Origin: Streptomyces humidus
GTDB lineage: Bacteria; Actinomycetota; Actinomycetes; Streptomycetales; Streptomycetaceae
DNA: 64,000 nt
Reading direction: 5' to 3'
Assembly (NCBI RefSeq): GCF_014649655.1
Contig: NZ_BMTL01000011.1
Location: 1 to 64,000 of the forward strand
Below the pieces are notes generated by a model, which saw nothing but the letters and a program-made list of their open reading frames with translations, ran no database searches and was not told the DNA's origin. Position numbers and translations under genes: made by a program. Below are positions 51,099 to 59,964 of the stretch, piece by piece. The stretch's first letter is position 1, and each line of letters begins with the position of its first letter.

Positions 51099-51481
51099 CC
51101 CGGCCTGCCGAAGACTCTCCGCCGCCGAGCCGGCCCCCCGTCCAGACCCTGGACCGGGGGCTCCGGCTCCTGGAAGTGATCGCGCTGTCGGACGTACCGC
51201 TGACGCTGGCCGAACTGAGCCAGCAGATGGGGCTGCACCGCTCGATCGTCTACCGGCTGCTGCGCACCCTCCAGGACCACCACCTGGTCGCCTGGCGTTG
51301 GGCCGACACCGCCCAGTACAAACTGACCCAGCAGGGTCAGCATCGGGCGGCTGGAGCGATCGACCTGTTGGTGTGTGCGACAGCTGTGCACCATGGGCAC
51401 ACCGTCCTTCATGTGGACAATGACTTCGTGACGGTGGCCGGAGTCCTCAAGGAGGTCCAGCAGCGAGATGTGCGAGCCTGA
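51095..51481 (+). pseudogene. Chimera: IclR DNA-binding domain joined to a VapC (PIN) C-terminal fragment
   Basis: The 128-residue frame starts as an IclR regulator (VQTLDRGLRLLEVIALSDVPLTLAELSQQMGLHRSIVYRLLRTLQDHHLVAWR, residues 16-68) and lacks the entire IclR effector domain. From about residue 70 it reads as the C-terminal half of a PIN-domain toxin (TQQGQHRAAGAIDLLVCATAVHHGHTVLHVDNDFVTVAGV), including the acidic residues Asp90, Asp108 and Asp110. The join falls near 51300. It is translationally coupled to the nitrilase. Whether it is expressed as a DNA-binding protein is open; I treat it as a broken gene. Confidence 0.72.
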
Positions 51482-51927
51482 TCGCAGGAACGTTCTCACC
51501 TGCCAGGGAGCGTCAAACCCCGACGGGTCAGGGCTCCCCCGAGAGCCGTAAAGATCGCTTGCTCGCCCCCTGCTCGCCCGGAGTGCAAACGGCCGTCGCC
51601 GCCGCCCCTGCCGGTCCAGCCCCCCGTCCTCGGGGCGGGTACGACGAATGCGCCCCCGCAGGGCCACTCCCGTTGTTGCGGCTCTCAGCCTTGGGCCGGC
51701 TTCGCGTGCTGCTCCGGTTCGGCACCCGCGAACTGACGGGCCGGATCCCTTTCCTCGCCATCGCGCCGACGACGCGAGGTGCGCGCCGAGCCCTTCCGCC
51801 CGTGGCTGCCGGCGGGGCTTCCCCGCATGGTCCCGCGTGCGCAACGACGGCTGACAGCCGTGTGTTGGAGGTGCGAACCCGTGGTCGACGCGGAACCTAC
51901 GCACAGATCACCGGCCCCCACGCTCAG
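51482..51927. other. Gene-free region after the chimeric regulator
   Basis: About 450 bp with no supported gene. One long plus-strand frame (51559-52038) overlaps the end of the monooxygenase gene and lacks any family look. It may be debris of the toxin-antitoxin locus that supplied the PIN fragment. Confidence 0.55.
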
Positions 51928-53130
51928 TCAGTCCTCGATCAGGGCCAGCTGTTTGTTGATCTCCTTCGGGTTGGTGTCGCCGGCGGCCATCTGCAGGAAG
52001 GGGGTGTGGTCGAACACGAGGTCGCGAAGGGGCCGTAGCGGGGCCGGGGTGTGGTGGAAGACCTTGCCGAGCATCCAGGCCTGCTGAACCTGGCGGGCGG
52101 TGTGCGGCTTGCGCGGGGCCTCGTACGCCTCCAGCGCGGCGCTGACGGACGCCAGGTCGGTGAGGTCGACGCCGCGCAGTGACCTGCCGAGGAAGTAGCC
52201 GTCCTCGATGGACATGCCGGCGCCGTACGCGGCGTACGGCGAAGTCGGATGGGCGGCGTCGCCGACCAGGGTGGCCCGCCCCTTGCTCCACTGCTTCAGA
52301 CGCGGGCGGTCGCGCAGCACCCAGCGCTGCACGTTCGCCGGGTCGGTCGCCTCGATCAGCCCGGGAAGCGGGGCGGGGAATCCGGCGGCGAGCGCGGCGG
52401 CGGCGGACCTGAGGTCGGCCGGCGGGAGAGCGTCGGGGTCGGTGGCGGCGAGCATCCACCACTGGTGGCCGTCGCGGCCCTTGTGCCGGATCGAGGTCCA
52501 GCTGCCCTGGACCGTCGCACTGTGGGTGAGGACCGACATGTTCGGCTGAGTGCCGGGGACGTCGGTCAGTGTGAAGCCGCCGAAGACGTGCAGCCGGTGT
52601 TCCCGCTTGGGAGCGTCGCCCCACAGCGTGCGGCGGACCAGCGAGTCGATGCCATCGGCACCGACGAGCAGGTCGTGTTCGGCGCTGCTGCCGTCGGCGA
52701 AGTGCAGGGTCACCGCCCGGTCGTCCTGCTGGATGCGGTCGACGCGCCGGCCGAACCGCACCATGCCCTCGGCGAGGGCGGCGAGCATCCGCTCGTACAG
52801 CTCCGGACGCAGCAGGCCGATGAAGCCGCCGCCGTAGGCCCGCTTGACCTCCTCGTCGAGTTTGACGTGCACGCGGACCTTGCCGCGGAGGTTGCGGAAC
52901 TCGGTGTCGGTGGGGGCGCCGAGGTCGTCGGTGTCCACCCCCAGCGAGCGCAGCGCCTTCAGCGGCGGGGGCCAGAGGTTGAGGATGTTGCCGGCCGGAC
53001 GGGCCTCCCGGTAGCGCTCGTAGACGACGACATCGTGGCCGGCCTGTGCGATGCCGAGTGCGGCCGCCATGCCGGCGGGGCCGGCGCCGAGAACGGCCAC
53101 CCGACCGGGACGGGCTGGAGTGGAGGACAT
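51928..53130 (-). CDS. FAD-dependent aromatic-ring monooxygenase (PHBH-like)
   Basis: A 400-residue class A flavoprotein monooxygenase. GxGxxG is VLGAGPAGMAAALGIAQAG, the DG motif is LLVGADGIDSLVRRTL (about 155-170), and the GD motif is ATLVGDAAHPTSPYAAYGAGMSIEDGYFLG (about 285). It should hydroxylate an aromatic substrate with NAD(P)H and oxygen. I start at ATG 53130 because GGAAGG lies 6 nt upstream; a further in-frame start at 53151 lacks one. It is divergent from a TetR gene across an operator-like region. Confidence 0.9.
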   Translation of the reverse strand: MSSTPARPGRVAVLGAGPAGMAAALGIAQAGHDVVVYERYREARPAGNILNLWPPPLKALRSLGVDTDDLGAPTDTEFRNLRGKVRVHVKLDEEVKRAYGGGFIGLLRPELYERMLAALAEGMVRFGRRVDRIQQDDRAVTLHFADGSSAEHDLLVGADGIDSLVRRTLWGDAPKREHRLHVFGGFTLTDVPGTQPNMSVLTHSATVQGSWTSIRHKGRDGHQWWMLAATDPDALPPADLRSAAAALAAGFPAPLPGLIEATDPANVQRWVLRDRPRLKQWSKGRATLVGDAAHPTSPYAAYGAGMSIEDGYFLGRSLRGVDLTDLASVSAALEAYEAPRKPHTARQVQQAWMLGKVFHHTPAPLRPLRDLVFDHTPFLQMAAGDTNPKEINKQLALIED

Positions 53131-53151
53131 ACGACACCTTCCGAGAGGCAA

Positions 53152-53197
53152 AACAGTAGCGGCTGCTACTGTTAGCGCTGAACGGTAGTGGGCGCTA
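53152..53197. promoter_or_regulatory. Operator-like inverted repeats between the monooxygenase and TetR genes
   Basis: AACAGTAGC (53152-53160) and GCTACTGTT (53165-53173) form a perfect 9-bp repeat with a 4-nt centre. A second, imperfect pair (CTGTTAGCGC and GCGCTACAG, 53170-53200) shares the TAGC half-site. Both sit just upstream of both genes, fitting TetR repression of each. Confidence 0.6.
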
Positions 53198-53241
53198 CAG
53201 TTTTGTCAAGGTTTCAGGCCGTCAACCAGGGAGGACGGGTC

Positions 53242-53904
53242 GTGGCAGACGTCGCCGCCGATGACTTCGAGGTCCGGCCGCCGAAACAGCGCCGCAGCCG
53301 CGAAGCCTGGAACCGGGTCCTCGACGCCGGGGTGACGCTCCTCGAGGACGGCGGCTACGAGGCGTTCACCATCGCGGCCGTGTGCGATCGCGCGGAAGTC
53401 GCCCCTCCCGCCATCTACGCCCGCACGAACACGAAGGACGCCCTGTTCCTGGCGGTGTACGAGCACGGCATCGCGCGCCTGCGCGCCGAGCAGGAGGTCT
53501 TCACCGACGCGGACCGCTGGGCCGCACTGGAGCCGGACGCGCTCGTGCGCTCGGCCGTCGCGGAGATGGTCGGCATCTCGCTCCGCCACACCGAGTTCCT
53601 CCGGGCCGTCGTCCTCACCTCGGCCGCGCACTCGGAGGTCCAGCGGCGCGGCTCCCGTCACGGCCGGGAGCTCGGAGAGAGGTTCACGACGGTTCTGCGC
53701 CGCCTGGCGGGTGTGATCACGCACGACGATCCGGAGGCCGCCCTCTGGTCCTGCTTCGACACCCTCTTCAGCGCCTCGATGATCCGGGTCGCGTACGGGC
53801 CCGCGTTCGCCACGCCCGTCCCGGTCGACGACCACCGGTTCGTCGTCGACATGGGGGAGACGGCGGTGCGCTACCTGCTGGGCGGCGGCTGCCCCCGGGT
53901 CTGA
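53242..53904 (+). CDS. TetR-family regulator of the monooxygenase
   Basis: A 220-residue TetR protein. The N-terminal helix-turn-helix is RSREAWNRVLDAGVTLLEDGGYEAFTIAAVCDRAEVAPPAIYARTNTKDALFLAVYEHG; a helical ligand domain follows. GGGAGG lies before GTG 53242, which decides the start. The divergent monooxygenase and shared operators suggest it senses the aromatic substrate or product. Confidence 0.88.
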   Translation: MADVAADDFEVRPPKQRRSREAWNRVLDAGVTLLEDGGYEAFTIAAVCDRAEVAPPAIYARTNTKDALFLAVYEHGIARLRAEQEVFTDADRWAALEPDALVRSAVAEMVGISLRHTEFLRAVVLTSAAHSEVQRRGSRHGRELGERFTTVLRRLAGVITHDDPEAALWSCFDTLFSASMIRVAYGPAFATPVPVDDHRFVVDMGETAVRYLLGGGCPRV

Positions 53905-53909
53905 TCACT

Positions 53910-53959
<50 letters not shown>

Positions 53960-53993
53960 CGAGCCGCAGACGGTGAGCGCGGCAGACGGTGGC

Positions 53994-54638
53994 CTAGTGC
54001 CGCGCGGCGTTGCCGCGGAGCCCGAGCCTGGTGATCGTGCGGCGGAGTGCGGTGCGGATCGCCTGCGTCGTCGACGGGTCGAGCGGTGTGGAGAGGTGGT
54101 CGATCTCCAGACCGGCGATGACGGCGAGAATGATCTCCGAGTCCGTCTCGGGATCGTCCGATCCGAGTCGGCTCGCGACATGGCCGACCTGGATCTGCAG
54201 CGCCTGGCGCCACGCCCGCGAGACGCGTGCGAGATCCGGCCTGCGGGTTGACTCGATCAGGAATTCGTACTCCGCGACCAGGCTGGTGCGTGCCTCGGTC
54301 AGACCGTGGTGGATGAACGCCGTGAGGTGCTCGGCGATGTCGTCGGCGTGGTCGCCGTTCTCGACGCCCGCGAAGGCGGCGAGGACCCGGTCCGCCTCCC
54401 GGCGGGTGTGCAACTCGAACGCCTCGAGGATCAGGTCGTCCTTGGTCTTGAAGTAGTAGCCGAGGGCTCCGAGCGGCAGCCCCGCTTCCGCCGCGATGGC
54501 GCGCATGGAGAGCCCGGCCAGTCCCTTGTCCCCGATGACCCGCAGGGCTGCTTCGAGAATGGCCGCTTTGCGGACCCCGCCGCGCTCGGTCAGGACAGGG
54601 GTGTCTCGTTGCTGGGCGGATCCGCCGGGCCGGCTCAT
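53994..54638 (-). CDS. TetR-family regulator (divergent from the SDR/amidase genes)
   Basis: A 214-residue TetR protein: AAILEAALRVIGDKGLAGLSMRAIAAEAGLPLGALGYYFKTKDDLILEAFELH, then a TetR_C-type domain. Start ATG 54638 follows an AAGGA at a long spacing, and the frame stays open further upstream, so the start is fair only. It is divergent from the SDR gene across about 310 bp and may control that gene and the following amidase. Confidence 0.88.
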   Translation of the reverse strand: MSRPGGSAQQRDTPVLTERGGVRKAAILEAALRVIGDKGLAGLSMRAIAAEAGLPLGALGYYFKTKDDLILEAFELHTRREADRVLAAFAGVENGDHADDIAEHLTAFIHHGLTEARTSLVAEYEFLIESTRRPDLARVSRAWRQALQIQVGHVASRLGSDDPETDSEIILAVIAGLEIDHLSTPLDPSTTQAIRTALRRTITRLGLRGNAARH

Positions 54639-54946
54639 GTCTGTCGTCGTCCTTCTCACCTGTGGGTGACCTCCGGGCGTCGCCCGACGGCAATGCCGCA
54701 CGGTAGCAATCGCGGGGCAGCCTGCCTGTGTGGTGCGCCGCGGCATCATGTCCTTCATCGTTGGAACTGGAACGAACGTACCACTCGGTTGAGGAAAGGG
54801 CGGCCGTTCTGCTCGGGTCCTCTGCGGTTTCAGCCGCGCGTATGCAGGTGAGCTGGCTATTGCCGTGCAGCTCGACTCCACTTACTGTGTCGAACGTTCA
54901 ACTCAGTCACATCAAGAGGCTGCGGGAATTCGAAGGTGGGCACCAC
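54639..54946. other. Divergent control region between TetR and SDR genes
   Basis: Contains the palindrome GAACGTTC (54892-54899) and a related GAACGAACGTAC near 54770, possible TetR operator elements. No gene seen. Confidence 0.4.
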
Positions 54947-55720
54947 ATGAACCCGACCAGCGCCGACGGCCGGCCCGTCGCGATCATCACCGGGGTCGGC
55001 AGTGCGTCCGGCATCGGCTTCGCCTGCGCCGGACGGTTGGCCGAGGACTACTCGCTGCTGATCACCTCGACCACCGGGCGGATTCACGAGCGGGTGGCCG
55101 AACTGGCGGGCAGCTGCCCCGTCCGCGGGGTCGCGGGTGATCTCACCGATCCCCGGTTCGCCGAGTCGGTGGTGGCCGAGGCGCTGGACGCCTTCGGCCG
55201 GATCGACGTTCTCGTCAACAACGCCGGCATGGTCTCGGTGGCCGAACCCGAGGATCCGTCGAGCCTCGCGTCGGCCTCCGACGAGCAGTGGCGTTCGGCC
55301 CTCTCCCGGAACCTCGACACCACCTTCTACATGACCCGCGCCGCGCTCCAGCCGATGCTCGATCGCGGGTACGGCCGGGTGGTGAACATGGCGTCGCTCT
55401 CGGGCCCGGTGATGGCCTACCGGGGTGACGTCGCCTATCACACGGCCAAGGCCGGCCTGATCGGTCTCACCCGCTCGACGGCCATGGACACGGCCTCGCT
55501 GGGCATCACGGTCAACGCCGTCGCGCCCGGCTGGATCGCGACCGGGGGGCTCGACGAGCGTGTCGACGCCCTCGGGGCGGCGACGCCGGTCGGTCGTGCC
55601 GGGCGTCCCGACGAGGTGGCCGCACTGGTGGCGTTCCTGGCCTCACCGGAGTCGTCCTACGTCACGGGACAGCTGTTCGTGGTGGACGGCGGCAACTCCA
55701 TCCAGGAAGAGCGCGACTGA
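54947..55720 (+). CDS. Short-chain dehydrogenase/reductase
   Basis: A 257-residue SDR. The cofactor loop is TGVGSASGIGFACAGRL (a variant TGxxxGxG), NNAG is present (VLVNNAGMVS), and the catalytic Ser and YHTAK follow (NMASLSGPVMAYRGDVAYHTAKAG). Asp in VAGDLTD fits the adenine pocket. The C-terminus SSYVTGQLFVVDGGNS is typical. It reduces or oxidises a keto/hydroxy group. The amidase gene follows 114 bp downstream on the same strand. Confidence 0.92.
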   Translation: MNPTSADGRPVAIITGVGSASGIGFACAGRLAEDYSLLITSTTGRIHERVAELAGSCPVRGVAGDLTDPRFAESVVAEALDAFGRIDVLVNNAGMVSVAEPEDPSSLASASDEQWRSALSRNLDTTFYMTRAALQPMLDRGYGRVVNMASLSGPVMAYRGDVAYHTAKAGLIGLTRSTAMDTASLGITVNAVAPGWIATGGLDERVDALGAATPVGRAGRPDEVAALVAFLASPESSYVTGQLFVVDGGNSIQEERD

Positions 55721-55754
55721 GCCCGGCAGACGGTCCCCTGACGCTGTTCGCACA

Positions 55755-55781
55755 GCAGTCGGCCAGTCGGCCAGTCGGCCG
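55755..55781. repeat. Three tandem copies of CAGTCGGC upstream of the second amidase gene
   Basis: A short direct repeat in the gap between the SDR and amidase genes. Could be a regulator site or simple slippage. Confidence 0.5.
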
Positions 55782-55834
55782 TTCACGCTTTTTTCCAGTC
55801 TGCCCGTTATGCCTATCGTCAAGAGGAGCGAAGG

Positions 55835-57268
55835 ATGGACCTGAACTACATGTCGGCCGACGAGATGCTGGGAGCGTTTCGGCGGCGTGAGCTGTCCCCG
55901 GTGGAAGTCCTGGACTCGCTGATCGAACGGGTCGCCAAGACCAGCGAGGTCAACGCGGTCGCCGAGGAGATGTTCGACGAGGCCCACGAGGTCGCGCGGG
56001 CCGCCGAGGCCAGGTACGCGGGGAAGGGCCCGGCGCCCCGGGCGCTCGAAGGCGTCCCGGTCGCGGTGAAGGAGGAGATGCCGATCGCCGGCAGGTCCCA
56101 TCGCTTCGGCTCCCTGCTGACCGAGGGCAACGTCGCGACGCAGACCCAGCCGATGGTCCAGCGGCTGATCGACGCCGGTGCGGTCCTGCATCTGCGGACC
56201 ACGACGCCGGAGTTCTCTATCGCCGTTACCACCCACTCCGAGCTGTGGGGCGTCACACGCAATCCCTGGAACCTCGACTACAGCCCCGGCGGTTCGTCGG
56301 GCGGCTCGGGTGCGGCACTGGCCGCCGGACTCGCCCCGCTGGCCACCGGCTCCGACATCGCGGGCTCCATCCGGGTTCCGTCGGCTCTGTGCGGAGTCGT
56401 CGGGTTCCGGCCTCCCTACGGACGCGTGCCGGCGCTGCCGCCGACCAGTCTCGACACCTACTGTCAGGACGGGCCGATGGCCCGCACGGTCACCGACTGC
56501 GCTCTCTTCCAGAACGTCATCGCCGGACCGGACCTCGTCGACCACGCCTCGGTACCCGCTGTTCCACCGCTCCCGACGAGCTTCGGGTCGTGCGCGGGAC
56601 TGAAGGTCGCGCTCGCGGTCACCATCGGCGACTTCCCCGTCGTTCCCGATGCGGCGGCCGACATCGAGCGGTTCGCGAGCGCCCTGCGGGACGCCGGAGC
56701 CGAGGTGACCCCGGTCGAGATCCCGATCACCCGCCAGTCGATCATGGCCACCGCGATGGCGCACTACGGCCTCCTCCTCGGGCCGTCGGTTCTGGGGTGG
56801 GCACCGGCCGACGACCCGCGCTGGTCCCGGGACGTCCTCGATGTCGTCGAGGCGTGCGGGGCGGCCCTGGAGAACATCGGCGCCCTGCGGATCGTGGAAG
56901 AGGAGGCCCGCATGCACGCCGTGCTCGCCGAGATCTACCGCGACCACGACGCCGTCATCTGCCCGACGATGGCCACCACCGGCTACCCGGCGGACGCCAT
57001 GTCAGCAGAGTCCGTCGAGCTCGCCGAGGGTGTGCGGTTCGCCAACCTCGTGAGCCAGTGCCTGACCCAGCTCTTCAACATCGCGAGCCGGCATCCGGTC
57101 CTCAACGTGCCCTCGGGCCGCGCGGCCAACGGCGTGCCGACCGGCGTGCAGATCGTCGCCCGGCCGTTCGACGATCTGACCGCGTTCCGCCTCGGGGCGG
57201 CCGCCGAAGCACGTCTCGGCCTCTGGAGCGACCCGGACCGGCGGCCGAACCTGGGGCACCATGGCTGA
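55835..57268 (+). CDS. Amidase-signature family hydrolase
   Basis: A 477-residue amidase. Triad Lys79 (VPVAVKEEMP), Ser154 (SPGGSSGGSGAAL) and Ser178 (GSDIAGSIRVPS) with family spacing. It is longer than the amidase at 48691 and clearly a different subgroup (DYSPGGSSGG; VGFRPPYGRVP). It probably hydrolyses a small-molecule amide. It may share regulation with the SDR gene. Substrate unknown. Confidence 0.9.
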   Translation: MDLNYMSADEMLGAFRRRELSPVEVLDSLIERVAKTSEVNAVAEEMFDEAHEVARAAEARYAGKGPAPRALEGVPVAVKEEMPIAGRSHRFGSLLTEGNVATQTQPMVQRLIDAGAVLHLRTTTPEFSIAVTTHSELWGVTRNPWNLDYSPGGSSGGSGAALAAGLAPLATGSDIAGSIRVPSALCGVVGFRPPYGRVPALPPTSLDTYCQDGPMARTVTDCALFQNVIAGPDLVDHASVPAVPPLPTSFGSCAGLKVALAVTIGDFPVVPDAAADIERFASALRDAGAEVTPVEIPITRQSIMATAMAHYGLLLGPSVLGWAPADDPRWSRDVLDVVEACGAALENIGALRIVEEEARMHAVLAEIYRDHDAVICPTMATTGYPADAMSAESVELAEGVRFANLVSQCLTQLFNIASRHPVLNVPSGRAANGVPTGVQIVARPFDDLTAFRLGAAAEARLGLWSDPDRRPNLGHHG

Positions 57269-57281
57269 GCCGCCATCTCGG

Positions 57282-57350
57282 CATCCGTCAGTCCCTGAGT
57301 CCCTGAGTCCGTCGGTCCGTCGGTCCGTCAGTTCGTCAGCCCGTCAGACC
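57282..57350. repeat. GTCCGTCGGTCCGTCA-type tandem repeat at the 3' end of the phosphatase gene
   Basis: Several GTCC-GTCG/GTCA and CCTGAGT units run from the gap after the amidase gene into the last codons of the phosphatase gene on the other strand. They may act as a convergent terminator. Confidence 0.55.
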
Positions 57351-59828
57351 GTCGTCGTCCCGGCCGTCTTCGGCGACGGTGAAGGTTTCGGGGGACAGGG
57401 TCTGTTCGGCCCAGATCGTCTTGCCGGTGTACGTCTGGCGGGTGCCCCAGCCCTGGGTGAGCTGAGCGACGAGGAGCAGGCCGCGGCCGCCTTCGTCGAA
57501 GGTGCGCGCGCGGCGCAGATGAGGGGTGGTGTTGCTGGCGTCGGAGACCTCGCAGATGAGGTTGCGGTCGCGGATGAGCCGGAGCTGAATGGGGGCGCCG
57601 CCGTAACGGATGGCGTTGGTGACGAGTTCGCTGACGACCAGTTCGGTGACGAAGGCGGCCTCGTCCAGGCCCCAGGCGGTCAGCTGCCGGGTGGCGTCCC
57701 TGCGGGTCCGGGCGACCGCTGAGGGATCGGGCGGCACGTCCCAGGTGGCGACATGGGCCGCGTCCAGGGCGCGGGTGCGGGCTACCAACAGCGCCACGTC
57801 GTCGGCGGGGTGGTCCGGGAGAAGCGTCTGGAGCATGGTGTCGCAGGTGCTCTCCAAGGACGGGGCCGGCCGGGCCAGCACCTTGCGCAGTGCGTCGAGA
57901 CCTTCGTCGATGTCGCGGCCGCGGGCCTCGATGAGGCCGTCGGTGTACAGCGCGAGGATGCTTCCTTCGGGCAGCTCGATCTCGGTGACTTCGAAGGGCA
58001 GGCCGCCCAGCCCCAGTGGCGGGCCCGCAGGTATGTCGGGGAACACGACGGCGCCGTCCGGGGTCGCCAGCGCGGGTACGGGGTGGCCCGCGCGAGCCAT
58101 GGCGCAGCGCCGGGAGACCGGGTCGTAGACGGCGTACAGGCAGGTCGCGCCGATGTCGCCGACGATGCCGGCCGCGCTTTCGGCCTCGGCGGACAGGTGG
58201 ATGACCATGTCGTCCAGGTGGGTCAGCAGCTCGTCGGGCGGAAGGTCGACATCGGCAAGGGTGCGCACGGCGGTACGCAGCCGTCCCATGGCGGCCGAGG
58301 CCTGGACGCCGTGGCCGACCACGTCGCCGACGACGAGCGCGACCCGGGCGCCGGACAGCGGGATCACGTCGAACCAGTCGCCGCCGACGCCGGCTTGCGT
58401 GCCGGCGGGGAGGTAGCGGGAGGCGACGTCGACGGCGGCCTGCGGGGGCAGCCGCTGCGGCAGGAGACTGCTCTGAAGAGTGAGGGAGGTCCGGCGCTCG
58501 CGGCTGTAACGGCGGGCGTTGTCGATGCAGACGGCGGCCCTGGCGGTGATCTCCTCGCCCAGGAGCAGGTCGTCCTGCTCGAAGGGTTCCGGGTGCCGGT
58601 GGCGGGAGAACGTGGCCACGCCGAGGGTGATGCCGCGGGCGCGCATCGGGACGGCCAGCACGGAGTGGAAGCCGTAGTGCCGCATCCGCTCGGCCCGGTC
58701 CGGGGTCTGGCTCGCCACCCGGTCCATCGCGGAAGCCGTCACGTTCTCGATCAGCGGCCGGCCGGTGGTCAGGCACCTGGCCGCGGTCGACTCGTCCGGG
58801 TACGCGGCCACTGTTCCGCGCTTCACCACGACCTCGGGGCAGCCCTCCAGGACGGACTGGTAGGCGACACGGCGCAGCATGACGGGGCTGGGCGGTGAGC
58901 CGGCGCGCGGGTCGTCGCCGCCCTCGATGGCGGGAAGCAGGTCGACGGTGACGAAGTCCGCGAGTCGGGGGATGGCCACGTCGGCGAGTTCCTGCGCGGT
59001 CCGGGCGAGGTCCAGGGTGCTGCCGATGCGGATGCTGGCCTCGTTGAGCAGGGCCAGGCGCCCTCGGGCCAGGTGCTCCTCGGTCACGTCGTACGCGGAG
59101 AGGAGCACTCCCCGTATCGTTCCCTCGGCGTCCCGCACGGGGGTGAGCAACGTCGTCCAGACGCTCTTGCTCTCATGGCCCGCCAGGTGCAGGGACTGCT
59201 GCAGGTGCTGCTGTTCGCCGGTCTCCAGCGCCCGCCGCATGCACCGTTCCGTCCGGTCGCTCTCCGGGTCGACGACGATCTCCGATATGCGCAGCCCCTG
59301 CATCGCCGCTTCGGGCAGTCCGATCACCCGCTCCATGTCCGCGTTCGCCCGCCGCAGCCGCAGGCCGGTGTCGTAGAGCGCCGTCGTGAACGGGGACCGG
59401 GTGAACGCCCACATCACCAGCGTGTCGTCGTGGAGCGGCGACGCCGGCCGGGCCAGGGGGGAGACCAGGAGCCACTCCCAGCCTCCTTCCTCCCCGCCGG
59501 CGGGCTCCCGGCGGTGGGCCAGCAGGTTCACGGCGAGGTGGTGGCCGTCCCGGTGCAGGAGAGTCGCCGTCCCGTTCCACCTCGGCAGCGTCTTCAGGGA
59601 GCGAAGCGTCTCGGCCGGCGGCTCCCCCGCGAGCAGTGATGCCGCGGGCCGGCCGACGACGTCCGTGGGCCGGTAGCCGAGCAGCCGCCGTGCTCCCTCG
59701 CTCCACCCGGTCACGATGCCGTTCGCGTCCACGCCGGCTCCGGCCGTGGCCGACTCGTCGATGGGGTCGTCCGGCCGCCACGCCGCCCGGTCGTCGCCGG
59801 CGGTGTCAGAACCCGTCATCGCGTTCAT
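57336..59828 (-). CDS. PAS-PAS-GAF-PP2C (SpoIIE) phosphatase with C-terminal anti-sigma-type ATPase domain
   Basis: An 830-residue signalling protein. Two PAS domains (about residues 25-120 and 145-265) are followed by a GAF domain (about 275-445), a SpoIIE-type serine phosphatase (VGGDWFDVIPLSGARVALVVGDVVGHGVQASA near 480-510; ILALYTDGLIEARG), and a HATPase_c domain of the RsbW/SpoIIAB type (VSELVTNAIRYGGAPIQLRLI; GRGLLLVAQL). The kinase and phosphatase in one chain suggest control of an anti-sigma antagonist in response to a small ligand or redox state. No sigma or STAS gene is adjacent. Confidence 0.9.
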   Translation of the reverse strand: MNAMTGSDTAGDDRAAWRPDDPIDESATAGAGVDANGIVTGWSEGARRLLGYRPTDVVGRPAASLLAGEPPAETLRSLKTLPRWNGTATLLHRDGHHLAVNLLAHRREPAGGEEGGWEWLLVSPLARPASPLHDDTLVMWAFTRSPFTTALYDTGLRLRRANADMERVIGLPEAAMQGLRISEIVVDPESDRTERCMRRALETGEQQHLQQSLHLAGHESKSVWTTLLTPVRDAEGTIRGVLLSAYDVTEEHLARGRLALLNEASIRIGSTLDLARTAQELADVAIPRLADFVTVDLLPAIEGGDDPRAGSPPSPVMLRRVAYQSVLEGCPEVVVKRGTVAAYPDESTAARCLTTGRPLIENVTASAMDRVASQTPDRAERMRHYGFHSVLAVPMRARGITLGVATFSRHRHPEPFEQDDLLLGEEITARAAVCIDNARRYSRERRTSLTLQSSLLPQRLPPQAAVDVASRYLPAGTQAGVGGDWFDVIPLSGARVALVVGDVVGHGVQASAAMGRLRTAVRTLADVDLPPDELLTHLDDMVIHLSAEAESAAGIVGDIGATCLYAVYDPVSRRCAMARAGHPVPALATPDGAVVFPDIPAGPPLGLGGLPFEVTEIELPEGSILALYTDGLIEARGRDIDEGLDALRKVLARPAPSLESTCDTMLQTLLPDHPADDVALLVARTRALDAAHVATWDVPPDPSAVARTRRDATRQLTAWGLDEAAFVTELVVSELVTNAIRYGGAPIQLRLIRDRNLICEVSDASNTTPHLRRARTFDEGGRGLLLVAQLTQGWGTRQTYTGKTIWAEQTLSPETFTVAEDGRDDDGLTG

Positions 59829-59964
59829 CCGCCCTCACTTCGGTCTTTCCACCGTGCGGCCCGGCCCGGCCACGAGCAACCTAGGGGAGACAGTCGAACA
59901 TATATCCTCGAAAATGACATAAGTGTAAAAGATGGACCGACGCATCGGGGCTGGAGGTCGTGCC

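Noticed and set aside
51559..52038. Plus-strand ORF of 159 codons after the chimeric regulator
   Set aside because: It overlaps the monooxygenase gene end, has no ribosome-binding site and no family resemblance.
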